Positions 25,829-34,147 of a DNA stretch of 64,000 nucleotides are shown here, in pieces (within the stretch, counting starts at the first letter, position 1; each line of letters starts with the position of its first letter). The notes below the pieces were generated by a model that was given only the letters and a program-made list of their open reading frames with translations, did no database searches and had not been told where the DNA came from. The position numbers and the translations under genes are program-made. Origin of the DNA: Saccharomonospora azurea NA-128 (GTDB taxonomy: Bacteria > Actinomycetota > Actinomycetes > Mycobacteriales > Pseudonocardiaceae); contig NZ_CM001466.1 in the NCBI RefSeq assembly GCF_000231055.2, forward strand, positions 285,724 to 349,723, written 5' to 3'.

Positions 25829-27285
25829 TGACGGTCCCCGGCGAGCACGGCGTCGACCGCGGCGGTCAGTGCGTCCTCCGCCTGGCGCAGGCGGGCGCGG
25901 CGCGCGTCGAACTCGGTCGTGAGCGCACCGGCACGCTCGGCCACCCGCCGGGCCGTGGTGCGCACGGCCGCGGAGCCGGGGCCACCGGGTTGGGGCCGGT
26001 CCAGCACCTGTTGCGGTCGCAGACCCGCGGCCAGCGCGGCCTCCACGACGGTGTCGTCGGCCTCCAGGCCCGCCTCGGCGATCGCGTCGGCCACGAGCCT
26101 GGTGGTCCACGCGGCCGGAGGTGCCTGACGCACGAGGGCACCGACCACGGAGTGTGCGCCGCGCCAGGGCACACCCGCCGCGGCGAGGGCCTCGGCCACG
26201 GCGGTGGTCGTGGCACCGGTCGCGACGACGTCCTCCGGCGTGGGCGGCTCCAGCGGCTCCAGCTCACCGAGGAGGCCGTGCATGAGGGTGAGGAAGCGCA
26301 CCGCGCGGTCACCGGCCCGCCACAGGTGCTGTTGCACGTCGGTGGTCGCGTTGTTGGAGTCCTCGTACCAGGCGGCACCCACGTTGTTCAGCGTCGCGGC
26401 GAGGTCGGCCGCCGCCGCCCCGGCCATCGAGCACATGTGTTCCAGCACCACCGGGTTCTTCTTCTGCGGCATGATGCTGGAGCCCTGGCAGTACGAGTCG
26501 GGCGTGACGACCCAGCGGAACGTCATCCAGTCCAGCATCGTGCGCGCCATCCGCGCCCCGGTGGCGAGGATGCGGGCCTGCACGGCACCGGTGCGCACGA
26601 GGTGTTCGGCGCCCGCCACGGCCTCGTACGACGACGTGAAGGTCTCGCGGAATCCGAGCAGTTCGGTGAGGCGCTCCGACGCGATCGGCAGGTCCGTGCC
26701 CGCGAACGCGCACGAGCCGAGTGGTGAGACGTCGAGCTCGTCGTACACGGACAGCAGCTCGTCGGCCTGGCTGAGCAGCGCCTCGCCGTACCCGGCGAGC
26801 ACGTGGCCGAGCGTGGTGGGCTGGGCCGGCCTGCGGTGGGTGTAGCCGACGATGAGCACGTCGGCGTGCCGATCGGCCTGCGCCGCGGCGACGTGCGCCG
26901 CCGCACACGCCAGCCGAGCCTGCTCCAGCACGTTCTCGCGCAGCACCATCCGGAACACACCGGCGTCGAGGTCGTTGCGCGACCGGGCGAGCTGCACATC
27001 CAACTCGGACGGTGCGAGGCCCGCGGCGGCGGCGAGTCGCTGCTCCACGAGGAAGTAGACGTCCTCGACGCTGCCGTCGAACTCCAGGCGGTCGTCCTCC
27101 TCGGCCAGGAGCCGCCGCAGCCCGGCGAGCAGCGCCCGCGCGCGTTCGGCGGGGAGCAGCCCCTGCTCGGCGAGCATCACGACGTGCGCGAGGCTCGCTT
27201 CGAGCATCGGCCGGTACAGCTGGGGCGCGGACTCCTCGAACGCGACCCTGAGGTGGTTCTGCCAGTACGTGGACAGACTAGGCAT
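25825..27285 (-). CDS. Argininosuccinate lyase/fumarase-superfamily lyase, divergent
   Basis: A 486-residue member of the ASL/fumarase superfamily. The flexible catalytic loop GSSIMPQKKNP is intact, and SRNDLDAGVF, GYTHRRPAQPT and EDVYFLVEQRL correspond to the ArgH motifs SRNDQ, GYTHLQxAQP and EDVHxxxE. Several ArgH substrate-contact residues differ (Gln to Leu, Leu-Gln to Arg-Arg, His to Tyr), so it is probably not an arginine-biosynthesis enzyme. Enzymes of this kind release fumarate from N-substituted aspartates. It is the first catabolic gene after the ABC transporter genes, with 24 bp to the permease and a GTGA overlap to the kinase. Confidence 0.85.
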   Translation of the reverse strand: MPSLSTYWQNHLRVAFEESAPQLYRPMLEASLAHVVMLAEQGLLPAERARALLAGLRRLLAEEDDRLEFDGSVEDVYFLVEQRLAAAAGLAPSELDVQLARSRNDLDAGVFRMVLRENVLEQARLACAAAHVAAAQADRHADVLIVGYTHRRPAQPTTLGHVLAGYGEALLSQADELLSVYDELDVSPLGSCAFAGTDLPIASERLTELLGFRETFTSSYEAVAGAEHLVRTGAVQARILATGARMARTMLDWMTFRWVVTPDSYCQGSSIMPQKKNPVVLEHMCSMAGAAAADLAATLNNVGAAWYEDSNNATTDVQQHLWRAGDRAVRFLTLMHGLLGELEPLEPPTPEDVVATGATTTAVAEALAAAGVPWRGAHSVVGALVRQAPPAAWTTRLVADAIAEAGLEADDTVVEAALAAGLRPQQVLDRPQPGGPGSAAVRTTARRVAERAGALTTEFDARRARLRQAEDALTAAVDAVLAGDRQ

Positions 27286-27309
27286 GAGGCAACTTTCTCC
27301 GTTGTGCGG

Positions 27310-29073
27310 TCAGCCCACCGGCAGCGCGGTGGCGCCGGTGGACTTCTTGCGTGGCCCGTCACCGAGCCGGTTGGACAGAACGAGCACGGCCAGGATCAAC
27401 ACGATCTGCAACGTTCCGTAGGCGGCGGCGCTGCCGAACTCGGAGGAGTAGATGCGGTTGTAGATCTCGACGGACATCGGGGGCAGCCCGGGCGGGTAGA
27501 TGACCACCGACGCGACGTACTCGCCCACACCGTCGACGAAGGCGAGCAGCGCACCGGCGAGCACTCCGCGCACGACGAGCGGCAGCGTGACGGTGCGGAG
27601 CACGCGCATCGGCCCGGCACCCAGGTTGCGGGCCGCCTCCTCCAGGGACGGGTCCATCTGGTCGAGCGACGCGCTCGTGGAGCGGAACACCAGAGGGACG
27701 AACCGGACGAAGTAGGCCACCGGGAGGATCCACATCGTCCCGACGAGCGTGAGGCCGAGGTTTCCGGCGTTCGGCTCGTTGAACGCGGTCACCAGGTTCA
27801 CGCCGATCACCGTGCCGGGCAGCGCCCACGGAAGCATGATCATCACGTCGAGGGCGGAGCGGCCGGGGAGTTTCCACCGGGCCACCACCCACGCCGTGGC
27901 GGCGCCGACGAGGATCGCGGCCGCCGTGGCGATCAGGCTCATCTGCAGGCTCACCGAGACCGGCAGCAGGCTCTGCGGGTCGGTGACGATGCGCGTGTAG
28001 TTGTCCAGCGTGTACTCGCTCGGCAGCACCTGGTGCGTCCACGAGCTGTCGACCGAGAACGACACGAGCACGATCACCAGCACGGGCGCCATCAGCAGCA
28101 CCGTGAGCACGAGGCTGCCGGCTCCCGCGCCGGCCTTGGCGAGCAGCGAGCCGGGCGAGCGACGTGCGCCGGGCGTGCCCTTCGACAGGCTGCGATGCAC
28201 TCGACGTCCCTGGTACCAGCGCATCCCGACCAGGAACGCGATGGACACCACCGTCAACGCCGTCGCCTGGGTGGCGGCCAGCGCCTGGTTGCCGGAGGTG
28301 CGGGCCGAGACGATCTCCATCGTGAGCGTCTGGACGTTGTAGAGCTGCGGCGCCGTGAACGACGCCATCGACATCATGAACGTCAGCAGCGCACCCGAGA
28401 CCAGCGCGGGCGTGAGCATCGGAAGCAGCACGGTGCGCCACACCCGTGCACGGCTCGCCCCCAGGTTCGTGGCCGCCTCCTCCAGCGACCCGTCGAATCC
28501 CGCCAACGCCGCCGACACCGACAGGTAGAAGTACGGGTACATCGTGAAGGCGTGCACGAGGATCACCCCGGCCACACCTCCCACCGACGTCGTCGACGGG
28601 GCGATGCCGAACAGTTCCGACAGTGCGCGCGGCACGATGCCCGTCTCGCTGTACAGCAGCACGAAGGACACGGCGCCGATCAGCGGAGGCAACGCCATCG
28701 GCAGCACCGCGAACACCGACAGCACCCGGCGGCCGGGGAAGTCGAAGCGGTGCATCAGCACCGCCAGCAGCGTGCCGATGACGCCGCAGCACACCACCGA
28801 GGCGAGCGAGGTCAGCACCGACAGCACGAGCGCCTGTCCCGACGCGCCGCCGAACAGGCTCCCGTAGTTGGCCGCCGCGCCGTCGCCGCCGGTGGAACCG
28901 GCCGCCGTGGTCGCCATGGGAATGACGACCAGGAACAGCAGGACGGCCACGATCGGCAGCGCCAGCACGTACACGAACCGGTCGCCGTCGGGCGTGAGCC
29001 GCCGCCGACGCTGCGGCGTGGAGGACGCCGGTTCGTCCGCCGCGCGGGGCGGCGTCATGGTCGGGGCGCTCAC
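27310..29073 (-). CDS. Fused two-domain ABC transporter permease (Fbp/polyamine type)
   Basis: A 587-residue integral membrane protein carrying two binding-protein-dependent permease domains in tandem, with about twelve membrane helices. Each half has an EAA-type cytoplasmic loop: SLEEAATNLGASRARVWRTV near residue 205 and SLEEAARNLGAGPMRVLRTV near residue 500. This is the layout of FbpB/SfuB-type iron and related permeases. GTG 29073 overlaps the ATPase stop (GTGA). Only one permease gene is needed because both halves are fused. It lies between the ATPase and the lyase gene. Confidence 0.92.
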   Translation of the reverse strand: MSAPTMTPPRAADEPASSTPQRRRRLTPDGDRFVYVLALPIVAVLLFLVVIPMATTAAGSTGGDGAAANYGSLFGGASGQALVLSVLTSLASVVCCGVIGTLLAVLMHRFDFPGRRVLSVFAVLPMALPPLIGAVSFVLLYSETGIVPRALSELFGIAPSTTSVGGVAGVILVHAFTMYPYFYLSVSAALAGFDGSLEEAATNLGASRARVWRTVLLPMLTPALVSGALLTFMMSMASFTAPQLYNVQTLTMEIVSARTSGNQALAATQATALTVVSIAFLVGMRWYQGRRVHRSLSKGTPGARRSPGSLLAKAGAGAGSLVLTVLLMAPVLVIVLVSFSVDSSWTHQVLPSEYTLDNYTRIVTDPQSLLPVSVSLQMSLIATAAAILVGAATAWVVARWKLPGRSALDVMIMLPWALPGTVIGVNLVTAFNEPNAGNLGLTLVGTMWILPVAYFVRFVPLVFRSTSASLDQMDPSLEEAARNLGAGPMRVLRTVTLPLVVRGVLAGALLAFVDGVGEYVASVVIYPPGLPPMSVEIYNRIYSSEFGSAAAYGTLQIVLILAVLVLSNRLGDGPRKKSTGATALPVG

Positions 29074-30134
29074 GGTCGCACCACCCACGCGCGCCCGGAC
29101 TCGGGCCGCACCCCGACCGTGTCGCCGAGCCGCGGAAGGTCCACCCGGTCCGCGGCCGTGACGGCGAGGTCGAGGTCACCGGCCCGCAGGTCGAACTGGC
29201 AGTGCGACCCGGTGAACTCGATTCCCCGCACCTCGGCGTCGAACGTCCCGGCACCCGCGTCGGTGAACGTGAGGTGCTCGGGCCGGACCGACACGGCGAC
29301 GGCGTCCCCCTCGGCGACGGCCAGATCGTCCGGATGTCCGGCCAGCACCGTCTTCCCGCCGGACACCCGCACCGCCACCTGCTCGCCCTCCCGGCCCACG
29401 ACCTCGCCGGGCAACACGTTGCTGCGCCCGATGAAGCGCGCCACGAACGCCGAGGCCGGACGGTGATACACCTCGCGCGGCGTGCCGATCTGGTGCAGCT
29501 TTCCGGCGTCGAACACGGCGACGCGATCACTCATCGCCATCGCCTCGTTCTGGTCGTGGGTCACGTAGACACTCGTGATACCCGCGTCCTTCTGTGCCCG
29601 GCGGATCTCCGTGCGCATCTCCTCCCGCAGCTTCGCGTCGAGATTGGACAGTGGCTCGTCGAGCAGCAGCACCGCGGGGTTGATGACCAGCGCCCGGGCC
29701 AGCGCGACCCGCTGTTGCTGGCCGCCCGAGAGCTGGTCGATCCGGCGATCGGCGTACCCGTCGAGGCCGACCGCGTCGAGCGCGGCGGCGACCCGCTTGC
29801 GGCGCTCGTCCTTCGCCACCTTGCGCGACACCAGCCCGTACGCGACGTTCTGGGCGACGTCGTAGTGCGGGAACAGGGCGTAGTTCTGGAACACCATGCC
29901 GGTGCCGCGCTTGTTCGGCGGCACCGCGGTCATGTCACGACCGTCGAACAGGATGCGGCCGCTGCTGGGGGCGACGAAGCCCGCGATCATGCGCAACGTC
30001 GTCGACTTGCCGCAGCCGGACGGTCCGAGCAGCGTGAAGAACTCGCCCGCGCCGATGGTGACGTCGACGTCGTGCACCACCGGCGCGTTCGCGCCGTAGC
30101 TCTTGCTGATGCGGTCCAGGCGAACAGGGATCAT
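29070..30134 (-). CDS. ABC transporter ATP-binding protein (FbpC/PotA type)
   Basis: A 354-residue ATPase with Walker A GPSGCGKSTTLRMIAG, Q-loop VFQNYALFPHYDVAQNV, signature LSGGQQQRVALARAL, Walker B LLLDEPLSNLDAKLR, H-loop VYVTHDQNEAM, and a C-terminal TOBE-like domain (about 240-354, VSVRPEHLTFTDAGAG). This is typical of CUT1, polyamine, iron(III) and phosphonate importers. It is 34 bp downstream of the binding-protein gene and coupled to the permease gene. It energises uptake of the unknown substrate of this operon. Confidence 0.92.
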   Translation of the reverse strand: MIPVRLDRISKSYGANAPVVHDVDVTIGAGEFFTLLGPSGCGKSTTLRMIAGFVAPSSGRILFDGRDMTAVPPNKRGTGMVFQNYALFPHYDVAQNVAYGLVSRKVAKDERRKRVAAALDAVGLDGYADRRIDQLSGGQQQRVALARALVINPAVLLLDEPLSNLDAKLREEMRTEIRRAQKDAGITSVYVTHDQNEAMAMSDRVAVFDAGKLHQIGTPREVYHRPASAFVARFIGRSNVLPGEVVGREGEQVAVRVSGGKTVLAGHPDDLAVAEGDAVAVSVRPEHLTFTDAGAGTFDAEVRGIEFTGSHCQFDLRAGDLDLAVTAADRVDLPRLGDTVGVRPESGRAWVVRP

Positions 30135-30168
30135 GGGTAGGGTTTCCTTCGGGCGGGGACCGGAGCCG

Positions 30169-31191
30169 TCACTGCTTGTTCTTGATGTTCTCGCTCCAGT
30201 AGGAGATCCATTCCTTCTCCTTGGCAGCGACGCGCTCCCAGTCCACGGGCATCTCGGTCAGGTCCAGTTCGGCGAGCCAGCTCGGCTCCTGCTCCAGCTC
30301 GACGGTCGGCAGCTGGTAGTACTCCTCGGCGAGCTCCTTCTGGGTGTCCTCACCGAGCAGGAACGACAGGAACGCGTCCGCCGCCTCGCCGTTCGGCCCG
30401 TTCTTGATCTTCGCGACACCGTCGACGAGCTGCGGGTCGCCGGAGACCGCCGAGATCGGCTTGAACGGTGCGTCGTGCTTCTTCTGCTGCAGCAGCACGT
30501 CCTGCAGGTTCCACACGCTCACGGGCGCTTCCTCACGCTGCACCCGCAGATAGAGGTCGGTCGGGTTGGCGGCGTAGACCTTGGTGTTGGCGTCAAGCTC
30601 GCGAAGCCAGTCGTAACCGTCCTCGACGCTGTCGGCACGAGCGATCATCGCCGAGTAGATGCTGCGCATGGTCCCGGACGCGGCCACGTCCCGGATGGCG
30701 ATCTTGTCCTTGAACTCGGGCTTGACGAGGTCATCCCAGTCCTTCGGGGCTTCCTCGGGGCTGAGCATGTTCTCGTTGTAGAAGATCACCTCGGGGAGCA
30801 CCATCTCGCCGAGCCAGCGGCCGTCGGCGTCGCGGTAGCGCTCCGGCACGGCGTCGCGGACCTCCGCGGGCGCGGGCGCGAGCAGGTCCTGCTCGGCGGC
30901 GAGGCTGAACTGCTGTTGCGTGCCGCCCCACCAGATGTCGGCCTGAGGCCGGCCCTTCTCGGCGGACACGCGCTCGAACGCCTCCTGGGCGCCCAGCGTC
31001 AGCAGGCGCACCTTACCCTCGTACTCGGGGTTCGCCGCTTCGAAGTCCTGCACCACCTTCTCGGCCAGGCCCTTGTCGCGTGCCGTGTAGATGGTCAACC
31101 CACCGTCGGCTCCCGCGGACTCCAGGCCGCAGGCGGTGGTCGTTCCGGCGAGCATCAGCACACCGGCCAGGAGAGTGAGGATTCTGCGCAT
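30169..31191 (-). CDS. Extracellular solute-binding lipoprotein (iron/AEP/polyamine-like class)
   Basis: A 340-residue exported lipoprotein with signal MRRILTLLAGVLMLAGTTTAC (lipobox Cys at 21). The mature domain is a type II periplasmic-binding fold (LTIYTARDKGLAEKVVQDFE, RPQADIWWGGTQQQFSLAAE, VLPEVIFYNENMLSPEEAP, AIRDVAASGTMRSIYSAMI). The relatives are FbpA/AfuA- and PhnS-like proteins, but I see no obvious C-terminal Tyr-Tyr iron site, so iron is not assured. It sits directly after the ROK regulator gene (start at 31191, the regulator ends at 31192) and feeds the ATPase and fused permease. Confidence 0.88.
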   Translation of the reverse strand: MRRILTLLAGVLMLAGTTTACGLESAGADGGLTIYTARDKGLAEKVVQDFEAANPEYEGKVRLLTLGAQEAFERVSAEKGRPQADIWWGGTQQQFSLAAEQDLLAPAPAEVRDAVPERYRDADGRWLGEMVLPEVIFYNENMLSPEEAPKDWDDLVKPEFKDKIAIRDVAASGTMRSIYSAMIARADSVEDGYDWLRELDANTKVYAANPTDLYLRVQREEAPVSVWNLQDVLLQQKKHDAPFKPISAVSGDPQLVDGVAKIKNGPNGEAADAFLSFLLGEDTQKELAEEYYQLPTVELEQEPSWLAELDLTEMPVDWERVAAKEKEWISYWSENIKNKQ

Positions 31192-32367
31192 TCAGCTGCC
31201 CTTTCGTGGCGATGACTGCGGTGACTGCGTCGGGGCCGCAGCGTGGGACAACAGGGAAGGGGAGACCGCACCGACGTTCAGGGCTTGCGCGCCGAGTGCG
31301 GCGTAGACGACTTCGGGAGCGGACGGAGCCGACGCGCGCACGACCTCGCCGAGTTCGGCCAGACCGGCCTCGCCGAGTTGGGGTGCGGCTCCGGCGAAGA
31401 CGATGCGCGCCGGGTTCGTGACACAGGCGCAGACGACGGCGGCGAAGGCCCAGGCCTCGATCACGTTGCGGCGAAGCCGCGCCACCGCGGGTTCGTCGGC
31501 CCGGGCCGCCAGTTCGGCGACCGGATCCAGCGTCCGGTGACCGTTCACCTCGGAGAGTGCGGCGCTGATACCGGGGACGCTCCACCGCTGCTCGAACCGG
31601 CCGCGGTCACCGGTGTGCGGGTCGGGCGGCACGCTCGTGGGCAGGAAGCCGATCTCCCCGGCGAACCCGGCCGCGCCCCGGCACAGCGACCCGCCGCTCA
31701 CGACGGCGGCACCGATGCCGTACCCGACGTGGATGAGCACCAGATCGTCCACATCGGCCGCGGCACCGCGCTCGCGCTCGCCCAGGGCGATGAGGTTCAC
31801 GTCGTTCTCGACCTGCACCGGAATGCCCGACCGCTCGGACAGCGCCGTGGCCAGGGAGTCCTCGCCGAGTGCCCGCAGGACGGGGGAGAGGGTCACGGAG
31901 CCCTTCTCCGTGGCGACACCGGGGAGCGAGAACACCACGCGGCTCGGCCGGGGATCGGGATGCGCGTCGAGGGCGTCGGTGGTGACGGCCACCAGGTCGT
32001 CCAGCGGTCTCGCTGGATCCACGCGGCGGCTGTGTCCGCCGAGCAGTTCGCCGGAGAGGTCGACGACGTCGGCGTTGGCCTGCTCGCCCTCCAGCGAGAG
32101 CGCGACGAGCGATTCCGCGGAGGGATTGAACTCCAGAAGGTGCGGGCGGCGGCCTCCCGAGGAGCCGCCCGTTCCCGCCTGGACGATGTGGCCGGAGGCC
32201 ATGAGGTCCCGGACGATCATCGTGAGAGAGGAAGGCCGGTAGCCCGTGAGCTCGGCGAGTTCCGTCCGAGACACAGGACCGTGCTCCCGCAGCGCCGCGA
32301 GTACTGCTCCGGTGCGGATGCGGCGCAACGCTTCCTGTCCGGTCGGCGCCGACCGTTCGTGCGACAT
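31192..32367 (-). CDS. ROK-family transcriptional regulator
   Basis: A 391-residue regulator with an N-terminal winged helix (AVLAALREHGPVSRTELAELTGYRPSSLTMIVRDL) and a sugar-kinase-like ROK domain: VFSLPGVATEKG, VQVENDVNLIALGE, HVGYGIGAAVVSGGSL and RGAAGFAGEIGFLP. The typical CxCGxxGC zinc motif of NagC/XylR-type ROK proteins is not present. ROK regulators usually respond to sugars or sugar phosphates, which supports a carbohydrate moiety in the operon's substrate. An imperfect 25-bp palindrome lies 6 bp upstream of the start, suggesting autoregulation and control of the whole operon behind it. Confidence 0.88.
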   Translation of the reverse strand: MSHERSAPTGQEALRRIRTGAVLAALREHGPVSRTELAELTGYRPSSLTMIVRDLMASGHIVQAGTGGSSGGRRPHLLEFNPSAESLVALSLEGEQANADVVDLSGELLGGHSRRVDPARPLDDLVAVTTDALDAHPDPRPSRVVFSLPGVATEKGSVTLSPVLRALGEDSLATALSERSGIPVQVENDVNLIALGERERGAAADVDDLVLIHVGYGIGAAVVSGGSLCRGAAGFAGEIGFLPTSVPPDPHTGDRGRFEQRWSVPGISAALSEVNGHRTLDPVAELAARADEPAVARLRRNVIEAWAFAAVVCACVTNPARIVFAGAAPQLGEAGLAELGEVVRASAPSAPEVVYAALGAQALNVGAVSPSLLSHAAAPTQSPQSSPRKGS

Positions 32368-32372
32368 GGCGA

Positions 32373-32397
32373 ACTTTATACGGCATCCGAAGTAAGT
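32373..32397. promoter_or_regulatory. Probable operator of the ROK regulator
   Basis: An imperfect dyad with the symmetric skeleton ACTT..T.CGG...CCG.A..AAGT spans 25 bp, about 6 bp upstream of the ROK start codon. It is clearly AT-richer than its surroundings and is centred where a promoter would be expected. The role is inferred from symmetry and position. Confidence 0.5.
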
Positions 32398-32487
32398 GCG
32401 GAACCCTCGATTTCCGTAGTCGTTCGGGCACGCAGCGCGAGCCCGCGAGCTGACAACGATTCAGAGGCTCCGTCGACCTGACGTGCG

Positions 32488-33294
32488 TCACATGGCGACG
32501 AGGCCGGGCGCGAGGAACAACACCGCACCCGCGCCCAGCAGGCCCGCTCCCCACAGCCGGCCGGCGAGCTCGGGGCGCGGCAGCACCTTCTCGATCGTGA
32601 TCGCCGCGGCGATGACCGCCATCCACACCAGACTCATCACGCCCGCGGCGAGCAGCACCGCCATCAACCCCCAGCAGCACCCGACGCAGTAACCGCCGTG
32701 GCGCATGCCGACCGCGAACGCCCCGACGGGGCCGCGGGACGCCTGGGGACCGTGTCGCATGACCAGCGCCAGCGGCGAGCGGCAGCGCACCAGGCACCAC
32801 CGCTTCAGCGGGGTGAACTGATAGCCGCCCGCGACGAGCAGTACGACCGCTCCCGTCTTGACCGCGGTCGTGCTCCCCGACTCGGCCACCGTGTCGAAGC
32901 CGCGCACCACCGCGTAGGCGAGCAGGCCGAGGGCGCTCCACACCGCGAGGTAGCCGAGCGTCAACCCGACGAGCACGCGACGCGTCCGCGTCCCCGCCGG
33001 CAGCAACGTGCGGACGCCGACCGTGAACGGCGTGATGGCGGGCAACATCATCGCCGCCATCATCACCACCCAGGTGAGGACGAAGAGGCCCAGGCCGACG
33101 GACATCGCCGCCATGTCCCCGCCCATCGGCGACGGGCCGGCGAGGATGCCCAGCCGCATGTCGGGCATCGCCACCACACTCGTGACGACCCACGCCGCCG
33201 CGGCGAGGACGAGCAGTGCCGCGGCGAGCGCCCACTCGACACCGCTCCACGCACGGAGCGAGGGGACACCCCGGCCGGCTGCCTGACGGGTCAT
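32488..33294 (-). CDS. DUF2182 integral membrane protein
   Basis: A 268-residue membrane protein with about seven hydrophobic segments. The family's Met/His/Cys-rich character is visible: MPDMRLGI, WVVMMAAMMLPAITPF, YQFTPLKRWCLVRCRSP, GMRHGGYCVGCCWGLMAVLLAAGVM. These repeated Met and Cys residues suggest metal binding or transport (copper is often proposed), but the function is not established. ATG 33294 starts 2 bp after the stop of the DUF1326 gene, so the two are co-translated and probably act together. Confidence 0.88.
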   Translation of the reverse strand: MTRQAAGRGVPSLRAWSGVEWALAAALLVLAAAAWVVTSVVAMPDMRLGILAGPSPMGGDMAAMSVGLGLFVLTWVVMMAAMMLPAITPFTVGVRTLLPAGTRTRRVLVGLTLGYLAVWSALGLLAYAVVRGFDTVAESGSTTAVKTGAVVLLVAGGYQFTPLKRWCLVRCRSPLALVMRHGPQASRGPVGAFAVGMRHGGYCVGCCWGLMAVLLAAGVMSLVWMAVIAAAITIEKVLPRPELAGRLWGAGLLGAGAVLFLAPGLVAM

Positions 33295-33296
33295 GC

Positions 33297-33950
33297 TCAG
33301 TCGGGCCCCGACCAGTCGAAGGGGATGAGCTTGCTGGAGTTGCCGGAACGATCCCACGCGTAGCCGTAGGCGTCGGCGTGGTCGCTGACCGCGGCGCCCC
33401 ACGTGGCGGGCGGCTGCCCCGGCCCGACCTCCGCGCCGGGAAGGTTGTGCACCTGCACCCGGGCGCCCGGGGACGACGTCGGGCCGGTCAACGCCTCCGC
33501 GCGGGCCTCTGCCCTGCCGGGCACGCGAACCCCCCAGGTCGACAGGTCGTCGGCGATCGACACCTCGATGTCGGCGAACTCCATGCCGCGCATCTCGGCG
33601 CCCAACATGGAGGAGAACCGAGCGGGCCACCCGCCCGCCTGCCCACCGAACACGGTCTGCAGGGCGGCCCGCTGAGCGTCGTCGGCGCGCGCGTCGAAGA
33701 ACACCGCAGCGTAGGCGTCGGTGTGTTCCCCGCTCCAGACGTTGCCCTTGAACGAGCCGAGCATGGCCACGTTCAGCCCGTCCAGCCGGGTCTCGCCGTA
33801 CTGTCCGCGACGGATGTGCCAGAGCAGGACCCCATCGCAGTCGTCGTAGGTCGGAGGTTGGGCGAACGAGCACGGACAGGGAATCGTGCACTTGCAGACG
33901 TCGAACCAGTCGCCTTCGAGATGCCACCTGGACACCGCGGTCGTATCCAT
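33297..33950 (-). CDS. DUF1326 domain protein
   Basis: A 217-residue soluble protein of the DUF1326 family. A conserved Cys-rich N-terminus (WFDVCKCTIPCPCSFAQPP, then DDCDGVLLWHI) provides five Cys within about 22 residues and looks like a metal or cluster site. The rest is a beta-rich domain (VAMLGSFKGNVWSGEHTDAYAAVFFDARA). DUF1326 genes are often next to DUF2182 genes; here they are separated by only 2 bp. No biochemical role is known to me. Confidence 0.87.
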   Translation of the reverse strand: MDTTAVSRWHLEGDWFDVCKCTIPCPCSFAQPPTYDDCDGVLLWHIRRGQYGETRLDGLNVAMLGSFKGNVWSGEHTDAYAAVFFDARADDAQRAALQTVFGGQAGGWPARFSSMLGAEMRGMEFADIEVSIADDLSTWGVRVPGRAEARAEALTGPTSSPGARVQVHNLPGAEVGPGQPPATWGAAVSDHADAYGYAWDRSGNSSKLIPFDWSGPD

Positions 33951-34147
33951 GGCCGCCTCCGTGTCTCGGATACCGACCGTGCCGACGCTACGCCTCGGCC
34001 GGAGGCCGTCCTACTCCCGCGAGCCGGGAGTACCGACGGTGCTCAACGTGCGTACGACCCCACGGGCACCGCCTGCTCACGGTTGGTCACCGGACCCGCG
34101 CCCTCCGGTCACTTCGGGGAGGCGCCGTCGTCCCGAATACTGGGGCG

